Part shown: positions 55,986 through 64,000 of the stretch, piece after piece
Numbering within the stretch: the first letter of the stretch is position 1
Layout of the letters: each line of letters opens with the position of its first letter
NCBI GenBank assembly: GCA_963920525.1
Contig: OY986437.1
Location: forward strand, 31,408,063 to 31,472,062
Length of the DNA stretch: 64,000 bases
From: Dichetophora obliterata
Lineage: Eukaryota > Arthropoda > Insecta > Diptera > Sciomyzidae
Direction of reading: 5' to 3'
The notes under the pieces: model-generated
Seen by the model: the letters and a program-made list of their open reading frames with translations, nothing else
What the model was told of the DNA's origin: nothing
Databases searched by the model: none
Made by a program: the position numbers and the translations under genes

Positions 55986-56534
55986 GGGTGGGTCGATTTA
56001 AAAATCGCCCATTGCTCAGTGAAAATCGTATTCTAGGGATCAAAATAAGAAACTTTGCCCGAGGAACTATAGCTCTAAAACGAATTCTAATGCCCCAACT
56101 TTTGACTTTTGTCCAGTAGGGTCAAATTTTGAAAAATGTCTCTTTGACCCATTTAGAGTGCCCCAATCGAGTCCAAATGTATGACCGACCCCCACTAACT
56201 TTGGTGGCCCGATCCACCCATGCCAGTGGCAACCCCATTTCGCTAATTTTTTCATGTAAAGTGCCAAAAATTTTGATTTTTTGAAATGTTTGTATGGGGA
56301 ACCACCCAGGGGGGTTTCAGGGGTTGTGCCACTGGCATGGGTGGATCGGCCCTCCAAAGTTAGTGGGGGTCGGTCATACATTTGGACTCGATTGGGGCAC
56401 TTTAAATGGGTCAAAGAGGGGTTTTTCGAAATTTGACTCTATGTGACAAAAGTCAAACGTTGGGCATTTGAATTCGTTTTAGAGGTATAGTTCCTCGGGC
56501 AAAGTGTTTATTTTGATTTTTAAATCGACCCGCC
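55986..56534. mobile_element. 549-bp palindromic element with TTA target duplication
   Basis: The left end is GGGTGGGTCGATTTAAAAAT; the right end, reverse complemented, is GGCGGGTCGATTTAAAAATC. TTA lies outside both (55983-55985, 56535-56537). The arms of ~260 bp match nearly throughout, including CCCGAGGAACTATA, TTTGACCCATTTA, TGTATGACCGACCCC and CCATGCCAGTGGCA with their complements, turning at about 56255-56285. Non-coding. The minus-strand frame at 56067-56414 is produced by the palindrome. Confidence 0.8.
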
Positions 56535-57323
56535 TTAATGGTTAGATTTTTATAAATGCGTCGATGGCAATCCCCTGAAAGAGCTGGCAAGGACACTAGT
56601 AGAACAGCCTGTGCCACCAGAAGAGCGGTAGCCAATGCACTTATAATAAAAGGCGAACTGTTTTTCTTTGCCTGAAACAGCTCCAAACGTACATACAGGC
56701 GTTCATTTTTGATAATGGCCTCTGAGATCGTTTTTTTATAGCGGCTTGCAATCACAGTAAACACCTGGAAATTCTCACCTCTCATTCCACATTCGAGTGC
56801 TACTTCAAATAGGTCACCCGAAATTAATTTCATTTTTCTGACATTATCCATGCCAGAAACCACAGCTTTCTTACCTTTCTTATACACAGCCTTCTCCGCC
56901 GATTCTGGATGCTTTGCCGAAGATTTCACATCATCTTTTGCCAGCTGAGTAAGACTGAACCAATTCATAAACTCCTTTTACAGCCTTTCCCTTTTCAACT
57001 GAAATATTGGAATTATCCAGCTTTAGGGCCTTTAGATTCTGAAGTTCTATCTCCATGGTCTTCTCACCTTCACTAAACTGCCTTTTAGGGGCAACCTTTG
57101 CTGGAAATCTAGAAGAAATAACACCCACATCAATACCTCCGACTCTTGGCCACGTACGAGAGCCGGACTCTTCCATACCAGGACGAAAAACGGGTCCACA
57201 TTTACCACCAATACCAATTAATGGTTTTCCTCTAGCAGAAACAGCTTTGCCTGGACAATTGCCGGGGTCGCCTTTAGGCTGCGTATTGTACTCATCCTGC
57301 ACAAAGTGAAAGGCAAGCACCAA
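56535..57323 (-). pseudogene. Unidentified minus-strand protein frame, cut by the palindromic element
   Basis: Two minus-strand frames (57323-56931 and 56968 downward) overlap near 56935-56968. They appear to be one ~260-codon protein with a frameshift there. The N-terminal part is Gly/Pro-rich and basic; the middle is charged and helical (MEIELQNLKALKLDNSNI; SSAKHPESAEKAVYKKGKK; ISGDLFEVALECGMRGENFQ). The last native stretch is a hydrophobic ALATALLVAQAVLLVSLPAL, which could be a membrane helix. Past 56534 the frame enters the palindromic element, so the true C-terminus is lost. I do not recognise the family. A LINE or retroelement ORF1/gag-like protein is one option given the upstream minisatellites. 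Codon content is richer in GC than the surroundings. Confidence 0.4.
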
Positions 57324-57389
57324 AAATCACTACAATAAGAACCCTATACAATTCAAAAACGTAAGTGCGTCAATTAGACCGTGGCACCC

Positions 57390-57715
57390 TTCACAAAGTG
57401 AAAAGACCAACAGTTTGAGAGTCACTACAACCAACAGTTCAAAAGTCACTGACATATCAGTTTGAAAGTCACTGGACTAATAGTCCAAACGAAAAAGTTT
57501 CAGAAGCACTGGAGTAATTACACAATTTACTTTGTGGAAGCAGTGTAATAACCAGTGTCAAGCTTATTGACGAAAGCTACCCGCTATCTGTATTGATGAC
57601 GAATGCTACTCGCTGTCTTTATGACGACAGCTTTTCGCTGTCTTGTTGATGAAAGCTATTCGCTGGCTTGATGATGAAAGATACTCGTTGCAATGATGAC
57701 GCAAACCAAAAATTT
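57390..57715 (-). repeat. Two adjacent minisatellites upstream of the minus-strand frame
   Basis: 57398-57475 holds three to four ~24-bp units with 'caacagtttgagagtcact' and variants. 57565-57710 holds five ~26-bp units built on TGACGAAAGCTACTCGCTGT. Both lie on the 5' side of the minus-strand frame, the position of a 5' UTR or promoter array. Confidence 0.7.
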
Positions 57716-57938
57716 ACCCTCTACCAAAAATCGCTCAACGCGCTATAAGAAGTTTTTATTTAAAAAAAAAAAATAGAATAGAAAAATGAGAAATTGGAAA
57801 ATTTTTATTTAATAGCGTAGGCTTTTAACGTTAACCTTATGCACTTTTTTAAATATATTTTCTTTTTTCTTGATGTTCATGAAAAAAAGAGCTCGTTTGA
57901 GTTTTATTCTTCACTTTTCTTTGAAATACTACCTTTAA

Positions 57939-58568
57939 ATGTCAATTATGTTGACTTTATATGATTTAAATACAAATTCTAAATGTTTGATAGTTTAAAT
58001 AATACTTGATTTTAAATACAAATTCTAGTTGTTTGATAGTTTAAAATCGTTTATCGAGCTTAAGGTCAAAGTTAGGACAATTAATTGTTCTAACGAATTT
58101 TTCCAAAGAAACAACAACAACAAAGTTTTTTCAATATGAAAAGGAAAAAATCACTTGCTGATTTTATTGTACAATTTCTGCTCTGCTAAAAGCGTCATCA
58201 GAAATCTTTGTGATACCCGTGCAAACGCGCGCTTACGCACTGCACCATCGGGGCGATGAGATTTGAAGCGTCAATTTCTCATTTTTTCCTCAATTTCATA
58301 ATGTCACATTTGTTGTTGTATTTCTGTTTTACTTTAGTTTCTATGCTTATGTTACTATATTTTTTCCTTTTCATATTGAAAAAACTTTGTTGTTTTTGTT
58401 GTTTCTTTGGAAAAATTCGTTAGAACAATTAACTGTCCTAACTTTGACCTTAAGCTCGATAAACGATTTTAAACTATCAAACAACTAGAATTTGTATTTA
58501 AAATCAAGTATGATTTAAACTATCAAACATTTAGAATTTGTATTTAAATCATATAAAGTCAACATAAT
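57939..58568. repeat. 630-bp near-perfect palindrome
   Basis: The left arm (about 57939-58150) and right arm (about 58358-58568) are complementary with only a few differences. They include ATGTTGACTTTATATGATTT, GTTTGATAGTTTAAAATCG, TTATCGAGCTTAAGGTCAAA and TCAATATGAAAAGGAAAAAA. The ~205-base centre contains CGTGCAAACGCGCGCTTACG and is not repetitive. Non-coding. It could be a foldback MITE; no clear target duplication was found. Confidence 0.85.
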
Positions 58569-58985
58569 AAATATAGAGGTCATTTAGAAAAAATTTTAAT
58601 GTCAATTTTAGAACTTTTTTGGAAATAACATACTTTTGGCTTTATCACGCAGAATCAACAGCTTTACAGTGGCTGCGGATTTTTGAGAAATGCTTTCATC
58701 GCGTATGATACACTTGTGCTCATGCAATTAAGACAAAAAAGAATTCGCAACTATAATTGCTACAATATTTTTCTGCTTTAATTTTTTTGCTTTCGTTAAA
58801 AATATGTATAATAAAAAATTTTTGAGGAATTTTTTGTTATTCATTGGCAGTGCATTTTTTATTGCGAAGCAATCAACATCTAAGTGCTCCCAGAGTTAAA
58901 ATATTTGATAATAAAAATAATATATCTCTCTATTTTTTTTCCTTTGGAGTGCACATAAAATGATAAATGTATTCATTTTAGTAAT
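58569..58985. other. No gene seen
   Basis: AT-rich spacer between the palindrome and the Tc1-like relic. Confidence 0.4.
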
Positions 58986-58989
58986 ATTA

Positions 58990-60948
58990 AAATTTGATTT
59001 GACCTGATGCGGGGAAAAAGAGCTAACACTTTGCGAGTGGAAAATGATTTGGAATTCCTTCTAAAGCTCTGGAAACGTTGCTAAAGTAGCTACAAATTTG
59101 AGCGTTTCGCGAACCAGGTTTTATAGTGCCCTGGAATATTTTAAGAAACATCGAACTTTTGATGATTTGCCTCGAAATAAGCCTCGAAAAACGACAGCAA
59201 ATGATGATTGCAAATTGGTTGGGTTGAGCAAATCTAATCCTCTTTTAACCTCCAGCGAATAAAGGGCTCAGGTGGAAGTAGATTACAATGTTAAAATATC
59301 CTCGCAAATAGTTCAAATTCGGTTAAAAGAAAATGTTTTAGATGGGCGAGTTGCACGGAGCAAACCAAATACATAAAAAAAAAAATTGCGAAGAAGAATT
59401 GAATTCGCAAAGAAACACTTGGCTAAAGAGCAAAAATTTTGGAATCTTATTGAATGGAGAGACGAATCTAAATTTTATGATTTCACAAAACGATGGAACC
59501 CGTATGTTAGGCGTCCTCCTTTGAAAGAATTGGACCCAAGGTACAGCAAAAAGACGGTCAAACATGGTGTCTCTTCCGTAATGGTTTTGGGTTGTTCACC
59601 TCATCTGGCGTTGGTCCAATATAACATGTAAATTGAAAAATTACAAGTGAAATCTATAAGGGTATTTCGGCGGAGTATTTGGACGCAAGACAACGAAACA
59701 TTGCTCCCGAACAGTTAAATCTTGGCTCGAGTCTTATCATATCCTAGTCTTGGAATAGCCAGCACAATGTCCGGACCTGAACCCGATAGAAAACCTTTGG
59801 GCTTTAACGAAAAGAAAGGTTTCAGCTCGAAAACCTAACAATAAGGCTGATGTGTGGGATATTATTGAACGGGAATAGTGCAAGATAACACTGTGCAACA
59901 ACCAAAATGGGAATGGGATGAGACCAACTGCAAATGAAAGTTGACATTATCCATAACAAAACCTCCACGGGTTTTTTTAGTTCAGTGCGAGATTTTTTTT
60001 TACACGCATTTGATCAAAGAGTAAATAATCTGGCATTACTCAACTCTGAACGGCCATCTTTAAAAACAGCCAATCACAACTTAGCTTCTATCCAACAGAA
60101 TTGCTGTATGTATAGTACTTTTGGTTAATCAAATATAGACGCTTGGGTTCGACAGTAAACAGTCGACAAAAAAAAATTTGTAAAATTTTTGTATTTCAAT
60201 AAAGAAATATAAATTTTAAATTTGTATATTGTAACAAATTCATTTTATTTCAATTTGTGTAGTAAGAGAATCTACTAAGACAACAACTGAAGATGGCGCA
60301 AAGCCGGAATGAATGTTTACAGCATTTGAAATATTATTGTTATATTTGTGGAAAATATAATAGGCAAAAAAATTTGTTTTTCCCAATGAAAAAACGCAAT
60401 TTTTCCCATAAAAATAGAATTTTTGTAATAGTAACGTACTGAGAATAAAAAATGGTACTTCATAATATCATTAGAAATTTATTTTACCATGATGCCAACA
60501 TCAAAAATTGATATTCAACCTAAAAAAAAGGAAAAGTACACCGTTTTTTCTATGAAAATCTACCAGAAATTGCACCATTTGTGTGACAGCGCCATCTAGC
60601 GTGAGTTTTAGGTATAAATAAATATCAAAAATGAATTTCTCGACCCCAAAAACAGTTAGATACCACAACTTTCCACGTTACTAAAAATAAATAAAAATTA
60701 TTTTATCAAATTTTCGATCACCAACTTCAAATGCGTGTAAAAAAAATCTCGCACTGAACTAAAAAAAACCCTTGCAGGTTTTGTTATGGATAATGTCAAC
60801 TTTTATTTGCAGTTGGTCCCATCCCATTCCCATTCCGAAAGTTCGATTTTGTGTCACTGTGTAACTTAAGTAATGCCGGACTTTAGTATGCTTCATGAGC
60901 AACATATGTGCAGCGGTTATTCGCCAAAAAAAGATCCTAATTAAATAT
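58990..60948 (+). pseudogene. Tc1-like transposase relic split by a MITE
   Basis: Pieces in order: a helix-turn-helix region with SLKVATNLSVSRTRFYSALE and FKKHRTFDDLPRNKPRKTTA (about 59070-59190). Then RRIEFAKKHLAKEQKFWN, EWRDESKFYDF (Asp codon at 59461), SKKTVKHGVSSVMVLGC, then in another frame PDLNPIENLW (59771-59800) and NNKADVWDIIER. After the 0.9-kb MITE, a segment reading AVIRQKKILIKY and a stop (about 60910-60948) matches the usual Tc1 C-terminus. The order and the D...DLNPIE blocks fit DD34E Tc1 transposases. Stops, shifts and the insertion make it inactive. Confidence 0.85.
59909..60838. mobile_element. MITE with ~115-bp inverted repeats inserted in the Tc1 relic
   Basis: The left arm (59909-60022) begins ATGGGAATGGGATGAGACCA and the right arm (about 60722-60838), reverse complemented, begins ATGGGAATGGGATGGGACCA. 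The arms continue through AGTTGACATTATCCATAACA and AGTTCAGTGCGAGATTTTTT at roughly 90 percent. The core is non-coding. ACTGTGCAAC (about 59889) and ACTGTGTAAC (about 60857) lie some distance outside the arms and are possible diverged target copies. Confidence 0.75.
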
Positions 60949-61027
60949 TAATATTGTTGTGACATTTGGTAAAATTAAAAATAAAAATAAAAATTAAATA
61001 TTAATATTGTTGTGACATTTGGTAAAA
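60944..61027 (+). repeat. Tandem duplication, period ~49 bp
   Basis: AATTAAATATTAATATTGTT and GTGACATTTGGTAAAA occur twice in succession, separated by AAATAAAA units. Confidence 0.8.
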
Positions 61028-61309
61028 ATAATACACAATTTATAAAAAAAACATGTGTTATATTTTAAATTATTTTCAGATGTCCTTTTTATATGTTGCT
61101 TTCAATGATGATGCTATAAACCAAAACTGAATTATTTTCTAGAAAAGTAAAATAGTTTAAAAAATGCTTACATTATGTATATTATTTATGAAAAAATTAA
61201 TATTAAAGAAAAAAGTTGGAAAAAGTACTCCGAATTTTTTCAAAACATACATTTATGAATTACAGTCGACGTGTCTTAATTGTATGAAAACGAACAAGTG
61301 TATATTTGT

Positions 61310-61515
61310 TGTCATTAATGGGTTAATAGGCAGCCATGCCTCCAGACTGGGAGTCATGCAGCAGGGACAAGGAGGCGGAAAAAACCATCTCCCACCGTCT
61401 ATGTTCCTGTCCCGCGCTCGCTAGAAGAAGGCATAAGCATCTGGGGTCGTTTTACTTTTCTGAGCTTGACGCCCTGTCAAGGACAAGAGTCATATGTCTA
61501 ATAAGCTTCACCAAA
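61310..61515 (+). pseudogene. C-terminal relic of an R1/I/jockey-type LINE
   Basis: In shifting frames: NGLIGSHASRLG, SCSRDKEAEKTISH and RLCSCPALARRRHKHLGSFY, then FSELDALSRTRVICLISFTK and MWF. A Cys/His knuckle followed by LCSCPALARRR and a Trp-Phe ending is the usual C-terminus of such LINEs, downstream of their RNase H region. Only this tail is present. Confidence 0.75.
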
Positions 61516-61905
61516 AGCTCAATGTGGTTCAGAATGAATGCCGCCTCAACCTTATATTTTTTAAGTCCTCGAGCAAGCATTTGTACTTTTCTTTACTTTC
61601 AAAGCTCTGCTTCTTGCATGTGCATGTTCATTTTTGTTGTAATAGAATACTCATTTAATTTTTCTGTGTCTTTCCCTATTTATTATCCCAGTAGTTTGGG
61701 GCATCATTGAACAAATTTTTGGTAATGATTTCTTAAAGGAAGTATCTGCATGAGCTGCTGTACTTAAAAAAAATTCATACAAAATATAATGCAAGTTATC
61801 GGTTGTCAGCGCCCAACTTTTTCCACTCTATTACAACAACTTCAAGATATTCATGATTGTTGTAATTCGATTGTTGGAAATCGTTCAGAGGCTAAATTGT
61901 AGAGT
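61516..61905. other. No gene seen
   Basis: No supported feature beyond the continuing frame of the LINE relic. Confidence 0.4.
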
Positions 61906-61910
61906 GCGCA

Positions 61911-61990
61911 AACTATCGATGAGACTATCAATACTATCGATAATTTCACACTATCGTTACTTTCGATAGTTTTGGACTGACTATCGATGG
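61911..61990. promoter_or_regulatory. Cluster of CGATA/TATCGAT motifs
   Basis: Within 80 bases there are ACTATCGAT (61913), TATCGATA (61935-61942), CTATCG (61951), TTCGATAG (61962) and CTATCGAT (61981). TATCGATA is the DRE recognised by DREF in flies, and clustered CGATA words bind BEAF-type insulator proteins. Function here is an inference. Confidence 0.35.
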
Positions 61991-62549
61991 TAAACCCGCC
62001 AGATGACCTAAGGGGACTCTGCCTGTCCAAAGCCAGGACTCAAATGGTAATGGTTGGTTATTAGGTGGACAATTAATGGGGCACGGCCCATGAATTGATC
62101 TCAAATTGAGTTCATTCTTGAGGCACGGCTCTTGAATGTTCATCTGATTTCCGTAAAATAGAAAGGTTTACCTTGAGCCTTGGTTGTTGGCGCCAAATCT
62201 TGAAGAAAGCATTGTTTTGGTATTAAGTTATCATAACATTGTTATTGTTATATGCTTTCGATGGATGATCAATCCAATATAACTTGAAGAGCGGGGGCAG
62301 TCATCCATCAATGATGAGTAGACCTGATCTATCGTTGCTCTGCCGACCTTGTTTTAGAATGAGGGTTCTATGTAAGAAGCATTGAATCCTTCGACCGAGT
62401 ATAAACCAATTGGTATACTACGGCTCACGCTTCCTAATTTTCCAAAAGAGGCTTTTAATTAAGCCTTAATTAAGCTAACGAAGTTGCGTAAGTAGGATTG
62501 TGGTTCTCTCGGTATTTTACTGGCAAACCAATGGTTATTTTTAACCTAG

Positions 62550-63160
62550 TCATGTACAATTCTAGTGGCTGAAGGTGTCACAGTCAAATATAATTGTTCT
62601 AAGAACTTTTGGTCTGTACACGGGATGTTGAAGAGCCTTGTCTGGTGGAACCTTGAGCCCGGGTCCTTCGGCATGGTCCTTCGGGGTTTCATACACTCTG
62701 GCTGTGGTTAGACCAGGAAGGTCGGTGTGAGTTACACTTAAGTTGAACTCGGGTTGGTAACTCCCTTAAATTACTAATGATGGTACTAAGAGAATGATGG
62801 TAGATTAAACTCTCGTTATTTCAAACAGTAAATGTTAGGAAGGTAAGCAACTACCGGATCAATATACTGTTACCTTTGGAATTTGAGAACAGGCGACGGG
62901 GAAATCTAAACAGTCTGACAGTCCACAAATGATCGGGTAACTTTATGAAATAGCAGGGGTACCATAGGTTTTATGTAGGTATCGCTTCCTAGTTTTCATG
63001 ACAAAAACTACCCTCTTTGATCGTGGTATGGTTATTTTATAACCAAGTCAGGTAAAATTTTAATGGCTGAATGTGTCATGGTTAAGTATAGTCAATTGTT
63101 GGTTAAAAGTTGGTCTGTGCTGTGGAATTAGGGGAACCTTTCTGGTGCATCTTTTGAATT
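62550..63160 (+). repeat. Diverged direct repeat in non-coding DNA
   Basis: The segment at about 62550-62660 ('tggctgaaggtgtcac', 'acttttggtctgtac', 'tctggtggaacc') is repeated at about 63025-63150 ('tggctgaatgtgtcat', 'agttggtctgtgc', 'tctggtgcatc'). The surrounding 62000-63450 is comparatively GC-rich, with no coding frame recognised. Confidence 0.5.
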
Positions 63161-63454
63161 CCGAAAGGGCGCTTCTGACGCTTCACATTTGTCCCAAGCT
63201 TTGGTGCACCGTAGAATTAAGCCTTCGCGGCAGGGGTCTACGTTAAATACATAGAGGATTTCTGACTTTCGATGATTTTCGATAGTATTTAAATATTCAT
63301 TGACACCACTGTTTAAATGTCATTGCCATTGCTGTCGAATTGGTTTGATTTTGACATTTTGGTATGATTTTTTTCTGAACATGTAGAGTGAAAGCGCAGG
63401 TGATGTTTCTTTGAAATGTATTAGCATTGTGTTGATTTGGAAGACGGGTGATAG

Positions 63455-63830
63455 TTAGTTAGAGGTTGAAAAGATGCAGTAGTTTCGGTGAAAATTTTTA
63501 AATTTGCACAGCTCAAAACTGACGAGAAACACGCTCGCAAAGAGACTATTCCACAACATTACCGTACGACTAAGGAACGAATTATCACTACAACGTGAGG
63601 TTCTGTGTGTCATCATGGCAATGGTAAATTTATGGGCTTGGACAGCTGTCCGAGTGGACCGGGAAAACATACGGTGTGGTGGCGTTAGGCCATTACGAAA
63701 CCAACATTACGTCGATTTCCAATAGAGTTGAGAGAGGATGAAATATTTGTATCCCCTATCAAATATATCGCACGACGTTGAATTCGGTCCAGAAACACTT
63801 TTCGATTTTAATTCCTTGACGAATTTTCTT
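63455..63830 (-). pseudogene. LINE C-terminal relic
   Basis: The minus strand reads LDRIQRRAIYLIGD and SSLNSIGNRRNVGFV (about 63800-63690), then after a break FSRSTRTAVQAHKF, NSFLSRTVMLWNSLFASVF and FKNFHRNY (63670-63470). The LDxIQRRA...NRRNVG...SFLxRTxxLWNSL series is the ordinary C-terminal end of several insect LINE families. One or more frame breaks. The plus-strand frame at 63504-63725 is its mirror. Confidence 0.78.
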
Positions 63831-64000
63831 TATATCCCTGTCTACTTTTCACTAACGAAACTTCCTCAATATTTCGATATTTGGTAGGTGCATGATAAAT
63901 CCCGACGTTTTTGCATTGCGTCTTGCACGAATTTGGAACATTTATATGAAATTTTCGTCTATGAAATGTATGGCCAAATCAGCATGTACATGATTCATTT

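Noticed and set aside
56067..56414. 115-codon minus frame
   Set aside because: It lies wholly within the 549-bp palindrome and reads the same blocks in both arms.

Overview
The window looks like repeat-dense, AT-rich nuclear DNA from an insect, most likely a higher fly. The evidence is the mix of CR1/L2-like and jockey-like LINEs, Tc1, mariner, pogo, piggyBac and hAT-type DNA elements, CAA/GTT microsatellites, and dispersed non-coding repeats of the 'cgcccacctcccat' type. I cannot name the species. Nothing resembles bacterial gene organisation: there are no operons, ribosome binding sites or CRISPR arrays. No complete host gene is visible. The best hint of one is a 48-bp in-frame microexon with strong splice sites at 11749-11796, so much of the window could be intron or intergenic DNA.

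Layout: 1-760 is an antisense CR1/L2-like reverse transcriptase (RT) fragment. 1102-2127 is a TIR element with a TTA target duplication that carries a damaged two-exon C2H2 zinc-finger reading frame. 2868-5371 is a foldback element built from ~245-bp subrepeats in opposed arrays. 5511-8451 is a TTAA-bounded composite holding a hAT-type element (6261-7647), which itself holds a 303-bp palindromic MITE. 8530-11089 holds a long-inverted-repeat element and then a TTAA-flanked, piggyBac-type giant palindrome. 12255-13955 is a second foldback related to the first. 16041-18346 is a 2.3-kb AATAC pentamer array flanked by AATAA. 18.9-21.3 kb holds Tc1-like and mariner-like transposase relics. 23662-24317 is a TA-flanked MITE rich in ACTAGTT.

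24.4-35.1 kb is dominated by LINEs: B on the minus strand, C on the plus strand (inserted in a repeat whose uninterrupted copy lies at 14 kb), an old minus-strand jockey-like tail, tRNA-like sequences, and D on the minus strand with an undamaged 410-residue RT frame. 38408-47798 is a hAT-type insertion with a perfect 8-bp target duplication. Inside it are a pogo-like deletion derivative with TA duplication, a nearly intact piggyBac element whose transposase has one apparent frameshift, and LINE E. 48-55 kb holds an 8-bp-TSD MITE and a decayed jockey-like LINE (F). 56-61 kb holds a TTA-flanked palindrome, an unidentified minus-strand frame with upstream minisatellites, a 630-bp near-perfect palindrome, and a Tc1-like transposase split by a MITE. 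The last 3 kb holds LINE C-terminal relics and a cluster of CGATA motifs.

The genes form no pathway. The informative content is the nesting order, the target-site duplications, and several foldback or palindromic families. All family assignments come from motifs read by eye; no database search was run.
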